Assembly (NCBI GenBank): GCA_014138095.1
Contig: JACGXE010000017.1
Coordinates: 31,013 to 95,012 of the forward strand
Length of the DNA stretch: 64,000 nucleotides
Direction: 5' to 3'
Source: Ochrobactrum sp. RH2CCR150
GTDB taxonomy: Bacteria > Pseudomonadota > Alphaproteobacteria > Rhizobiales > Rhizobiaceae
Positions 37,541-45,556 of the stretch are shown here, piece by piece; the stretch's first letter is position 1, and each line of letters starts with the position of its first letter. The notes beneath the pieces are model-generated. The model did no database searches. It was not told the DNA's origin and saw only the letters and a list, made by a program, of their open reading frames with translations. A program made the translations under genes and the position numbers.

Positions 37541-38251
37541 TCATGGCCCATCTCCATCGCTTGCACGGGCCACGATTATGCCGCCGTCCCGCGGTTCCTG
37601 ATCGACGGAAACGCGCATCGGAACGGTTGCGCGGACGTCGCTCGACGGCTGATTGGCCGCTGCCGAATTGCCGCTGGATTGCGCAACGAAAAGCGGAGCT
37701 TCGCGCCAATCCGGCGATGGCGGCGGCACGATCATCGGCACATCAGGCGCAGTCGCACCGCCGAGAAGCGGTGCGAGCGTAGCGACATAGGCGCGTGTTT
37801 CTGCGGGCAAAGTGCGGCCGGTCGCCAGATGCTCGTCATAGCGACCGGGACCGGCATTGTAGGCCGCCAGCATGGCGGCGACATTGCCATAGCGGTCCCA
37901 CATCTCGCGCAGATACGCTGTGCCTGCGAGGATGTTGTCGCGCGGATCGTAAGGATCGCGCCCGAAACCATGGCGGCTTCGCAGGCCCGCCCAGGTATCG
38001 GGCATGACCTGCATCAGTCCCATTGCACCCGCCGATGAGATGGCGCGCACATCGCCCGCGCTTTCCACACGCAACACAGCCCGAATCCAGTGCTCTGGAA
38101 TGCCGAAACGCTGTGACGCCGCGGCAATGAAAGCGGCATGGGGATGCGCGGTAACAGGCGCGGGTTGCGGCGTGACCTGCGTAAATGCAGGCGTCAATCC
38201 GCTGCCAGCCGACAGAAGGGCCGTGAAGAGAAGAAGGGCGCGGGATCGCAT
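37541..38251 (-). CDS. Conjugative lytic transglycosylase
   Basis: A 236-residue SLT-domain protein that opens peptidoglycan for the transfer channel. The signal peptide covers about the first 24 residues (RALLLFTALLSAGSGLTPAF). The catalytic Glu is about residue 63 in AVLRVESAGDVRAIS, followed by GAMGLMQVMPDTW and MLAAYNAGPGRYDEH. ATG at 38251 lies five bases after the DUF736 stop; the longer open frame overlaps the DUF736 gene and is not used. Position between DUF736 and the relaxase is usual for this ICE type. Confidence 0.92.
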   Translation of the reverse strand: MRSRALLLFTALLSAGSGLTPAFTQVTPQPAPVTAHPHAAFIAAASQRFGIPEHWIRAVLRVESAGDVRAISSAGAMGLMQVMPDTWAGLRSRHGFGRDPYDPRDNILAGTAYLREMWDRYGNVAAMLAAYNAGPGRYDEHLATGRTLPAETRAYVATLAPLLGGATAPDVPMIVPPPSPDWREAPLFVAQSSGNSAAANQPSSDVRATVPMRVSVDQEPRDGGIIVARASDGDGP

Positions 38252-38255
38252 GATC

Positions 38256-38591
38256 TCAGTCCCGATCTTCGCGGGGCCGCGGGCGGCTCCAGTGCAGCGA
38301 CCATGACGCTCCTGCATCGTCGTCGCGGAACAGGTTGGCGCGGATCGGCTGCGGCAAGGCGGGATCGTCGAGCAGCACCGAGAGATATTCGCCAGCCTTT
38401 TCGCCGGTGCGTTTCCATGCTGCACCGACCTCCGGCCCGTCATGTTCAATGTAATGGACGCGATAGTCCGGCGCATTCTCCGTATCGGAATGCTCAGTGG
38501 GCACGATAACAAGATCGCGCTTCATGGTGAGCGTGACGAGCTGACCGGCGAAGCCGGATGCGTCACGCGCGAATTGACCGATCTGTGGCAT
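38256..38591 (-). CDS. DUF736 family protein
   Basis: A 111-residue protein beginning MPQIGQFARDASGFAGQLVT and containing DYRVHYIEHDGPEVGAAWKR and EYLSVLLDDPALPQPIRANL, all typical of DUF736. These small proteins are common in alphaproteobacterial ICEs and plasmids near conjugation genes and usually occur close to parA and traF, as here. Function unknown. Confidence 0.92.
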   Translation of the reverse strand: MPQIGQFARDASGFAGQLVTLTMKRDLVIVPTEHSDTENAPDYRVHYIEHDGPEVGAAWKRTGEKAGEYLSVLLDDPALPQPIRANLFRDDDAGASWSLHWSRPRPREDRD

Positions 38592-38626
38592 GATACATCT
38601 CCTGTGTTGGTGGATTTGGCGTCAGA

Positions 38627-39172
38627 TCAATGCGTGGCCGCCCGCCATTCGTAGCGGCCATCGCCTTCCTCATCGGTCCAGAGCGGGAGCGCCCGGCCGA
38701 TGACGGAACTGGCGGGAACAGGTCCGAAGTAACGGCCGTCGAGGCTGTCCCGGATGTCCCAATTCATGAGGAAGAGTTCACCCTCGCGGATGATGCGGCA
38801 GCCCTGCCAGACCGGCAGATCGCGGCTCATGCGGTCGCGCTCCAACGCGTCCCCCATCTCGACATTATCGACGGTAATGGTCGCACCGTTGCGGCAGACG
38901 CGCTGTCCCGGTAGGCCGAGGACGCGCTTCAGCAGCAGCACACCGCGTCCGATATAGCCGCGCTCGACCATGAACCGTTCCAGCGGCTCAGACGGCGTGA
39001 TGGCGACCAGTTCGGGAACTTGTAGCCCATCGGCGGGAGCAACCGTGTAGAGGCCGATGGGCGCGCTGGCAGTCGCATTCCAGACCAGCCGGGTTGGCAG
39101 ATCGGCAAAAGCCGTGGCGACAAGCGTGCCGACGGCCAGCATGGACACGACGAGGATATGACGGCGGCTCAT
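38627..39172 (-). CDS. traF: TraF-type conjugative transfer signal peptidase (S26)
   Basis: A 181-residue membrane peptidase. One N-terminal helix (about residues 6-24) is followed by the S26 serine motif SAPIGLYTV (Ser about 36) and the lysine motif LLLKRVLGLPGQ (Lys about 82); further motifs are MNWDIRDSLDGRYFGPVPAS. In IncP systems TraF processes and cyclises the TrbC pilin, and a trbC gene is present here. ATG at 39172 overlaps the DUF2840 stop by four bases; the longer open frame is a shadow in DUF2840. Confidence 0.92.
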   Translation of the reverse strand: MSRRHILVVSMLAVGTLVATAFADLPTRLVWNATASAPIGLYTVAPADGLQVPELVAITPSEPLERFMVERGYIGRGVLLLKRVLGLPGQRVCRNGATITVDNVEMGDALERDRMSRDLPVWQGCRIIREGELFLMNWDIRDSLDGRYFGPVPASSVIGRALPLWTDEEGDGRYEWRAATH

Positions 39173-39687
39173 GGCGCAATCCTCCGGCGGTTGACCCACG
39201 CGGCATGGCGCTCCGGCGTGTAGGGATTGGGTTCCTGACCAGCACTCAAGCGATTGTGGACGTGTCGCCAATGCTCCGGCGCAACATCGGCCGGATCGAC
39301 GCCAAGCGCGTCCACTGCGTCGATCAGGGCAAACACCCGCTGGACCTTTGGCCAGCCGTCGATACGCAGCAGGATCTCGCCGCCAGGACGAACGAAGGGC
39401 ACGGTCTGGTACGGTTCGCCACGCCCGACAGCGCGCAGGATGTCGAGCTGCGAAACGATGGTGCCGTAATCGTTGGAGGCCCAACGGACGAAGGCGAAGA
39501 TGCTTTCGGGCGCAAAACCGATCCGACTGCGGCGGCGGTCGATGATCTGCTCAAAGCTCTTGCGGCCGAAGCGTATCCAGTGCTCGACCTTCTTCTTCTG
39601 GAAGGTCAGTTCGACCAATGTTGTGAACGGTGCAGGCCCGTCCGCCTGCGGATGTTCACGCGCAGCGCGCACGGTTTTGCCGGTCAT
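39169..39687 (-). CDS. DUF2840 family protein
   Basis: A 172-residue protein with the DUF2840 pattern: LVELTFQKKKVEHWIRFGRK, IFAFVRWASNDYGTIVSQLD and PERHAAWVNRRRI at the end. The family is restricted to mobile elements of this type, always between parA and traF. Function is unknown; the conserved coupling (ATGA overlaps on both sides) points to a role in transfer or maintenance. Confidence 0.9.
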   Translation of the reverse strand: MTGKTVRAAREHPQADGPAPFTTLVELTFQKKKVEHWIRFGRKSFEQIIDRRRSRIGFAPESIFAFVRWASNDYGTIVSQLDILRAVGRGEPYQTVPFVRPGGEILLRIDGWPKVQRVFALIDAVDALGVDPADVAPEHWRHVHNRLSAGQEPNPYTPERHAAWVNRRRIAP

Positions 39688-39938
39688 GGCTGATCTCCTT
39701 CAATGGATGGAAACTCGCGGACCAGCAGCTCGCGCAACATCACGGCGACGGTGACGCCACGCCGGAAAGCGGCAACCTTGATGCGCCCGCGCAGTTCGGG
39801 CGTGATGTCGATGGTCAGGCGGGCGGTGAACGCCTCCGTCGCCGTCTTGCCGGTTATCGGCGCATCGGCGGCTCTGACCCAGCTATCGGGATTGCCTGGA
39901 CGCGATGCGAAGCCGGATTTGACGGGCGGCCGTGTCAT
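39684..39938 (-). CDS. Ribbon-helix-helix type partition accessory protein
   Basis: An 84-residue protein with a disordered N-terminus and a C-terminal ribbon-helix-helix region (FTARLTIDITPELRGRIKVA, then VTVAVMLRELLVREF). Directly downstream of parA and overlapping it by four bases, it is in the place of a ParG/ParB-type DNA-binding partner. DNA binding and partition role are inferred. Confidence 0.82.
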   Translation of the reverse strand: MTRPPVKSGFASRPGNPDSWVRAADAPITGKTATEAFTARLTIDITPELRGRIKVAAFRRGVTVAVMLRELLVREFPSIEGDQP

Positions 39939-40588
39939 TGCACGATCCTCCCGATACCGAGGCCATCGATTTCGGCCGCCAGCGCTGTGACCTCTTGTGC
40001 GGCCCTTTCGCCGCCATCAGTCTCGGAGACCAGTCGCCCGGTCTGTGCGGCTTCGGCGAAGGCGACACGCTGGCCGATCGTCGTGGCCAGCAAGTGCGGA
40101 TCATGGTCCGCCAGTGTCTCGGCCGTTTCGCGGGCTATGATGGTACGCGCACCGCATCGGTTCAGCAGAAAGCGGGCGGACAGCTCCGGTTGATAGATTC
40201 GCGCTTCGTTCAGAAGCGCCAGCATCTCGGCCGAGGCCCAGCCGTCGAAAGGAGATGGCTGCACCGGGATCAGCACCAGATCGGCTGCAAGCAGCGCTGA
40301 GCGCATCAGACCAGCGACACGGGGCGGACCATCAATGACGACATGATCGGCGTCACGCGCCAGTTCCGGCGCTTCCCTGTGAAGGGTATCACGGGCAAGG
40401 CCGATGACGCTGAACAGCCTCGGCAACCCTTCATGGCTACGTCGCTGCGACCAATCGAGTGCGGAGCCTTGCGGATCGGCATCGATCAGGATGACGCGCT
40501 TGCCTTGCGCAGCCCAAGCTCCAGCAAGATGCAGCGCCAGCGTGGTCTTGCCCACGCCGCCTTTCTGATTGAGGAGCGCGACGATCAT
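39935..40588 (-). CDS. parA: ParA-family partition ATPase
   Basis: A 217-residue ATPase of the short ParA type. The deviant Walker A motif KGGVGKTT is at residues 9-16, DADPQGSALDW follows, and VVIDGPPR is the Walker B-like segment. It likely stabilises the circular form of the element by partitioning together with the downstream RHH protein. The start overlaps the repA stop by four bases. Confidence 0.93.
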   Translation of the reverse strand: MIVALLNQKGGVGKTTLALHLAGAWAAQGKRVILIDADPQGSALDWSQRRSHEGLPRLFSVIGLARDTLHREAPELARDADHVVIDGPPRVAGLMRSALLAADLVLIPVQPSPFDGWASAEMLALLNEARIYQPELSARFLLNRCGARTIIARETAETLADHDPHLLATTIGQRVAFAEAAQTGRLVSETDGGERAAQEVTALAAEIDGLGIGRIVQ

Positions 40589-41676
40589 GGCGTACCCCGC
40601 CCAGGTCGGCGGAAAGTGGCACTGGCACCGTGCCTTTCGTGCGTGCGCGTCAAAGAAGAAAAGTTAGATTCTATGTTATATTCTAAGTTAGCAGTCGGAT
40701 TCTGTTTTTCGTTCCAGAGACTTAACTGGGGTTCGTGCGCCTGATGTGCCGATAGTGCTGCGCCTGATGTACCGATACGCTTTGCGCCTGATGTACCGAG
40801 GGCATCCACAATGTTATCCACAGGCACTGTGGATAGATTTTCAGGGCGGATTCGCAGCAGTTCGCGGCGATCTTCGCGCAGGATCTTGAGCTTGTAGCCC
40901 GGCAGCGGCTGGCGAGCAGCAATGCGACGCAGGTCCAGCGCAAAGTCCGATGGCCGGGCCATGCTGCCGGATTTCTGGTGGAGGTGGGCAACCTCGAACA
41001 GCCAGCCATGCGGCTGATGTCCGGCATGTTTACGGGCGACACGGTAGAGCCAGCGCTCGATACCGCCTGTCAGCCGGAAATAATCCGGGTCGATGGTGAG
41101 GACCAGAGAACGGTCAAGGACGCTGTTGTAGAACCACTCGGGCAGGACAAACTCCATGCCCTCGACGCGACCGTCGCGCGTAGTCATCTCTTCCCATTCG
41201 TTGATCCAGGAAAACTGGCGGCGGCGCCAGTGCTTGCCGTTACGGATCGTCGTGGCGACGACCGTGGATTGCAGCCGGGCAAGCGCTGCCTTCAACAGAA
41301 GATATTGCCGGTTTCCTGTGTCGCGCCCGATGGCGCGCAGCAGATGATAAGGCGTGAAGCGGAAGAAGCGGGATGTCTTGATGCCGTTGTTTTCTGCGGC
41401 AACGACCTGGCTTGCAGCCCAGATCAGCACATCAGCATCCCAGATCGTCGCCATTCCATGTTCGGGCATCCCGAACACATGCACCTCGACATCGGCGGTC
41501 TTGTAGAGGATGGGCTTCGTGCGCGGCGTCTTTGCCAGCGAGAAGAAAGGCCGTTCCATCAGATCGCGCTGGTCGCGCGGACTGGCATCGCCAGTTGCGA
41601 CCACGAACGGATCGAGGTGGTTGCGCTCGCTGCCGCCTTCTCTCCGCAAGCCGTCAGGGTGATCGACGCGCCGCAT
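40585..41676 (-). CDS. repA: Replication initiator protein A
   Basis: A 363-residue replication initiator of the type found on alphaproteobacterial plasmids and ICEs. Family segments include MERPFFSLAKTPRTKPILYK, VLIWAASQVVAAENNGIKTS and ERWLYRVARKHAGHQ, which form paired winged-helix domains. The C-terminus carries GTSGAKRIGTSGAALSAHQA, encoded by three 17-base direct repeats that look like iterons. An A/T-rich stretch follows at about 40660-40700. Initiators on ICEs allow autonomous replication of the excised circle. Confidence 0.9.
   Translation of the reverse strand: MRRVDHPDGLRREGGSERNHLDPFVVATGDASPRDQRDLMERPFFSLAKTPRTKPILYKTADVEVHVFGMPEHGMATIWDADVLIWAASQVVAAENNGIKTSRFFRFTPYHLLRAIGRDTGNRQYLLLKAALARLQSTVVATTIRNGKHWRRRQFSWINEWEEMTTRDGRVEGMEFVLPEWFYNSVLDRSLVLTIDPDYFRLTGGIERWLYRVARKHAGHQPHGWLFEVAHLHQKSGSMARPSDFALDLRRIAARQPLPGYKLKILREDRRELLRIRPENLSTVPVDNIVDALGTSGAKRIGTSGAALSAHQAHEPQLSLWNEKQNPTANLEYNIESNFSSLTRTHERHGASATFRRPGRGTP
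40736..40799. repeat. Three iteron-like 17-base direct repeats within repA
   Basis: TCGGTACATCAGGCGCA (minus strand) occurs at 40783-40799 and 40759-40775 and, with one change, at 40736-40752. The spacing is 24 and 23 bases. Because of the 23-base step, the third copy is read in another frame and encodes SAHQA rather than GTSGA. So the DNA sequence, not the peptide, is what is conserved. This is the pattern expected of initiator-binding iterons. Adjacent A/T-rich DNA could be the unwinding element. Confidence 0.7.
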
Positions 41677-41949
41677 TCAGAGCTTGCTCCGCTCTTCAGG
41701 CGTCAGGGGGCGCGCCGGAAAGACCGTGCCGGCACCCTCGTCACTGGTGGATTTGCGCGCGCCGATGTCGGCCCAGGACTGGAGATCCTCGACGGTATAG
41801 AGGACGCGGCCACCGATTTTGCGATAGGTCGGACCGGTCCCGTAGGTCCGGTGCTTTTCCAGTGTGCGAAGAGAAATACCGAGGAAACGTGCAGCTTCCT
41901 GAGTGCGCAGCATGCGCGGTGGCATTTCCGTGTTGCGGCGCTCGGCCAT
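41677..41949 (-). CDS. AlpA/excisionase-like helix-turn-helix protein
   Basis: A 90-residue protein with a MerR-like winged HTH (MLRTQEAARFLGISLRTLEK, then HRTYGTGPTYRKIGGRVLYT, VEDLQSWADI). Proteins of this kind act as excisionases or as regulators of repA and transfer genes. The stop is immediately adjacent to the repA start, so the gene is first in the repA-parA operon. Its own upstream region is the 467-base hairpin-rich gap. Confidence 0.88.
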   Translation of the reverse strand: MAERRNTEMPPRMLRTQEAARFLGISLRTLEKHRTYGTGPTYRKIGGRVLYTVEDLQSWADIGARKSTSDEGAGTVFPARPLTPEERSKL

Positions 41950-42181
41950 GAGATCACCTCCGGTTCGTCAGGTTGATGCGGCTGCCGGAGACGGCAGTGC
42001 GCTATGGCGAACCATGGGAAGTGATCGGCGGCGTGTAGCGTGCCGCATTTGCACCTATGCGCAGACGGCACCCCTGATAGGGGCTGGGTCAGCGCGAAAA
42101 GACGTGAGATTTCGGCAACTCAAGGTGGCCGACGCGGATTCTCTCAAGACATCCTCACGCAGTTCGGCTATGAATAGAGAT

Positions 42182-42400
42182 GGAGCAGACGCACTGCTCC
42201 GGGGCTTAGTAACCCCTGTTGACGGTTGGTGTCGGCCGTGACGGCACCACACTCCTTGACCCTATGGTCGGGGAGCCTGTGGCGTATGCAACAGGCTTTC
42301 CAGCTAAAGGCCATGGGGCCGTTCAACACGGTTACTAACTCCCCGATCACCAGGAGTCAGAGAGTTTTATTGCGGGGGCGAACCGCAGAAACTCTTCTGA
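42182..42400 (+). ncRNA. Candidate structured RNA/leader with a multibranch fold
   Basis: The gene-free region 41950-42416 is dense in inverted repeats. A stem of GGAGCAG/CTGCTCC is at 42182-42200. A long closing helix can form between 42201-42214 and 42330-42344 (TTAGTAACC with GGTTACTAA, plus GGGG with CCCC). Inside it are four hairpins: GCCG/CGGC (42235-42245), GACC/GGTC (42258-42269), AGCCTGT/ACAGGCT (42274-42297) and GGCC/GGCC (42309-42320). After it, AGAGTTT/AAACTCT encloses TGCGG/CCGCA at 42361-42395, just before the ribosome binding site of the gene at 42417. An upstream CCCCT-GAT-AGGGG hairpin is at 42071-42083. I know no family that matches. Confidence 0.45.
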
Positions 42401-42416
42401 AAGAAGGGGAATAACC

Positions 42417-42707
42417 GTGAAACCACCCGTCGAACTTGATCCCGATGTGGATGATCTGGCGCCGTCCGGCGATGTCATAACCGCCTATGACGAGCAGCAC
42501 TTTGTGACCTATCTGCGCATTCTCGACGCCGAGGCTGAAGATGCGGACTGGAAGGAAGTAGCGCAGATCGTTCTGCATCGCGATCCAGCATCAGACGAAG
42601 TACGAACTCGTAGATGCTGGCAAAGCCATCTGGAGCGCGCCGAATGGCTGGCGCGGGAAGGTTACAGGCAAATACTGGAACAGGCTGCGGCAAACAGGAA
42701 TCGGTGA
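42417..42707 (+). CDS. Short conserved ICE protein (DUF2285-associated type)
   Basis: A 96-residue acidic protein with GTG start at 42417 preceded by AGAAGGGGA. The segments ITAYDEQHFVTYLRILDAEA, DWKEVAQIVLHRDPASD and RCWQSHLERAEWLAREGYRQ recall a small protein that is widely found beside DUF6499/DUF2285 regulators in alphaproteobacterial elements. It is convergent with that gene pair (stop at 42707, opposing stop at 42715). Likely a regulatory or maintenance factor; function unknown. Confidence 0.8.
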   Translation: MKPPVELDPDVDDLAPSGDVITAYDEQHFVTYLRILDAEAEDADWKEVAQIVLHRDPASDEVRTRRCWQSHLERAEWLAREGYRQILEQAAANRNR

Positions 42708-42714
42708 GATTGCC

Positions 42715-43510
42715 TCATTTGCGTTTTGATCGTGGAATAGGCTTGACCGGATAATGCAAAAGCAGCCGATAGCCTCCGCGCATCATCCTGATGCCGTGGG
42801 CAACAAGACGACGTGCCTTGTTCTTGCGCGGATCAGTCTCGAAATCTTCCTTGTTGCCACGGAAGCCGAGCAGGACTTCGGCAACGGCGCGATAGCTTTC
42901 GCCGTGTAGCCGTGCGTCCAGGGCGCGCAACGACAGAAGGTGCCATTGCCGAAGCTGCGCTGGCATGGCGCGAGTATCCGGCCCCGGAGAGCGACCGGTC
43001 AGGCACCGCCAGAGGCGGCGCGCCGCATGGGCGCGTAATTCCATGAACTCGTCCATAGGCAGGATTGCAGCATAGAAAGCTGCCGCATCGATCGCGCCCT
43101 GCGGCAGCCAGAATTGATGCTCCATCCCACCGATACGCCAGATTGCGTGCCAGCCATCCGGCGCGCGGCGCAGGATCAGGCCATCGAGATGCGCAAGAGC
43201 GACAAGCCGCCCGCCATCGGCATCGTTCCGCTCCACTGGAGACAGAATAATGGCCTGCGGATTGAAATGCGGCGACCAGAAAAGCGGTGCGCCGTCAGGC
43301 TGCGCGTCGGGGTCGTGTGCAAAATCGCACCCCCCAGCGGGAAGCAAAGGCGTCCAGTTCTTCTACGGCACCTCCTCCCGTACGGGTGAGCCGCTCTACA
43401 TCTTTGCGGTAGTCTTCGTTACGACGAAGATATTCCCAGGCGAAACCGGCGGCAGGAAGGTCTTTGACGTGTTTATAGGCCGCCGGAGTACGCCAATCTA
43501 TGCTCTGCAT
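42715..43510 (-). pseudogene. DUF6499-DUF2285 regulator gene split by a frameshift
   Basis: Two overlapping frames together make one known architecture. The first starts at 43510 (MQSIDWRTPAAYKHVKDLPA, DUF6499) and stops at 43295. The second runs to 42715 (LAHLDGLILRRAPDGWHAIW, DUF2285). The junction is a run of six G on the coding strand (C at 43330-43335). Removing one G joins SRWG directly to CDFAHDPDAQPDG, the expected continuation. So either one base was gained (mutation or sequencing error) or the run is used for frameshifting or slippage. If both frames are translated separately, the second begins near ATG 43347. These proteins are putative ICE transcription regulators. Confidence 0.7.
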
Positions 43511-43592
43511 GGCGCGTCCTCCCAAAGCCGGACGGCACAAGGCCACGTCCGACCTGAAAAGGCTGCGGTATTGAATGGTTTTGCGGTAGCGT

Positions 43593-43627
43593 GCCTAATG
43601 CGATAAGTGGATCGCCTAACCCGATAA
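43593..43627. promoter_or_regulatory. Paired direct repeats upstream of the DUF6499 gene
   Basis: GCCTAATGCGATAA (43593-43606) and GCCTAACCCGATAA (43614-43627) are spaced 21 bases apart, two helical turns, on the upstream side of the DUF6499 start. This is a common arrangement for a regulator binding one DNA face. The rest of the 363-base gap between 43510 and 43874 shows no gene I can support. Confidence 0.4.
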
Positions 43628-43873
43628 ATCCATTCAACACTCTCTCGCTATCATCGTTGTGCGTCGTGTGAGAGATGCTCTGACGACATTTCCGTGTCAG
43701 TGATTGAAGCCGAATGGCGGAAACGCGCGATTGCGTGGTTCCGGCGCAGCGAAAGCGCGGCCTTCTCGCGGGCATGCGCGGTGCCGGCATGATTTTTGCG
43801 TCGAACCGGGTTCGGATCATGTTAGCGACAAAGCCTGTCGAAAACCTCGACATCTCTGCATGTCCTCCTACTT

Positions 43874-45556
43874 TCAGCCGGCTGTAACCGCAGAAAGTTT
43901 CTTGAACCCAGCTGAGGAAGCAACCACTGCGAGGTAAACTCGCCCGCGCGAAAGGCAGACGTAAGGCAGTTCACTCCCCTCAAGGCTGGTATCGTCCAAG
44001 ACGGCTATGATTGCGGGTCTTTCTAGACCCTTGAACCTTCTTGGAGTGTCAAGGATCACGTGCTCGCTCATAAGATTATCACACGTGGTAAACTCCAGCT
44101 GCGATTGCGCTGCTGCCAGTCGAAACCTCTCAATCCACTGCACCCCAGGCAGCAGAACCGTGATATCTGAAGGTGCCACCTCCTCCTTGTAGACGAGCCG
44201 ACGAAGCTCGGCGTAGGCCGCCTTTATCATTTCCTCGTGCGTCAAGGCCTCAATCCAGGTGACAGCTTTTCCATCGGGGCCCTCCGCGATAATCTCGTGA
44301 CCCTCGTAGTGAACTGAGGCAGCTGTGTGGATGGCTTTGGTGTTGCGCAGATTGCGTGAAAGTCTGATCGGGGAAAGGTGAAGATCTTCTCTCGGGACAC
44401 GCCGGCCATCGTAGACACGCTGGTTGCTGTCAGAAAAGACGCGAAGCCTTCCGTCCTTCCTTATCGCGGCATCAAGCGCAATCCACCAGCTCTGTGGAAA
44501 GTCCTGCCCCTCATCAACGACGACCATAGAGAACTTCAGATCCGGCTTCGCCGTTATTGCATCAATGAGGAGCTCAGGAAGCGTTTCTTCCTGAAAGCGC
44601 ATCGTCTCCTCTGTAACAGGAAGCGAAAGCCCAGCATCTTTCGCGCAAGTAAGGCAAAAATCCTGAAAACCTTGAACGAGGAGATTGTCCCGAGGCCCGA
44701 GCCTTCTCCCGAGCTCTCTCGCCAGCGGTCCGTTATGACAGGTGAGAAGCGTCCTGTTGCCCAAAGCTGCAGAGCGACTCGCCTCTTCCATTGCAACAAC
44801 AGTCTTACCTGTACCTGCAGCGCCTCTCATTTCAGCGCGCGGAAGGTCAGCGATGTTCTCAAGTATCTGGTATTGGCGCGGTTCGAGTACCCCCAGCTCT
44901 TCCGTTGACTCTGCCATAAAGGCGCCAATAGAGAAGCTAAGAGAAAACGGCACCGCTAGAAAACCTTCTAGGGCAGCGATCCCGTCCGTTCCAAGCGGCT
45001 TGATGTCGGCAGGCGCATTGCCTTCCTGGAGGCGTGCGGCAATCCAATTGCGAAATCCGTTTGTGAATTCACCCGATGTGCAAAAAATCCGCGATGGCCG
45101 ATCGGCACCGAGGTCTTTTGGTATCTTCGAGGCGCCTGGAAACACCACGCCATGGGCGATGTGTATATAGCGCTCTCTCCAGAGTCGCGACCTCTTCAGC
45201 TTTTTCAGTATCTCGTGCTTAGCGCTGCGGGCCTGCTCGACAGGGTCCTTAATTGAATGCTCGATGTGATTCTCATCGGTGCTGGTCCATTGCTTGGTTG
45301 CCGGATTGTAGTCGATACCACCGCCCTTAACCTCAATAGCCAGATACCCGTGCACCGGGTGAGCAACGAGAAAATCGCACTCGCCGTCCCTCTCGTGTCC
45401 GAGCTGGTCAATGCCAAGCCAAGGACTGGAATAGAAGACATGAAAATCATCAGAAAGCTCACTCGCGAGCCGGTCATAGACCCGGACCTCGGCCTTGCGG
45501 CGACGGTCTCTCCTTATCGATAGTGGTAGGGTTCTCGGCCAGAGCGTTGCCATCAC
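43874..45556 (-). CDS. NERD-domain nuclease fused to a UvrD-like helicase domain
   Basis: A 560-residue protein. The N-terminal NERD nuclease-related domain (about residues 17-130) has Asp61 and Glu75-x-Lys77 in ECDFLV and AIEVKGGG, the PD-(D/E)xK pattern. The second half is an SF1 ATPase: Walker A GAAGTGKT at 245-252, Walker B VVVDEGQD at 345-352, and helicase motifs near the end (RRFKGLERPAIIAV, YVCLSRGRVYLAVV). It starts within the drmB stop (ATGA), so it is the last gene of the UvrD-DrmA-DrmB operon. It may provide the nuclease activity that DrmC supplies in known DISARM; that is inference. Confidence 0.87.
   Translation of the reverse strand: MMATLWPRTLPLSIRRDRRRKAEVRVYDRLASELSDDFHVFYSSPWLGIDQLGHERDGECDFLVAHPVHGYLAIEVKGGGIDYNPATKQWTSTDENHIEHSIKDPVEQARSAKHEILKKLKRSRLWRERYIHIAHGVVFPGASKIPKDLGADRPSRIFCTSGEFTNGFRNWIAARLQEGNAPADIKPLGTDGIAALEGFLAVPFSLSFSIGAFMAESTEELGVLEPRQYQILENIADLPRAEMRGAAGTGKTVVAMEEASRSAALGNRTLLTCHNGPLARELGRRLGPRDNLLVQGFQDFCLTCAKDAGLSLPVTEETMRFQEETLPELLIDAITAKPDLKFSMVVVDEGQDFPQSWWIALDAAIRKDGRLRVFSDSNQRVYDGRRVPREDLHLSPIRLSRNLRNTKAIHTAASVHYEGHEIIAEGPDGKAVTWIEALTHEEMIKAAYAELRRLVYKEEVAPSDITVLLPGVQWIERFRLAAAQSQLEFTTCDNLMSEHVILDTPRRFKGLERPAIIAVLDDTSLEGSELPYVCLSRGRVYLAVVASSAGFKKLSAVTAG

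Noticed and set aside
40736..40799. Possible CRISPR array
   Set aside because: Only three short repeats with 6-7 base gaps inside a coding sequence; this fits iterons, not CRISPR. No other CRISPR-like pattern was seen in the window.
42361..42395. Hairpin before the 42417 gene as a rho-independent terminator
   Set aside because: No T tract follows the stem; its place directly before a ribosome binding site fits a leader element better.
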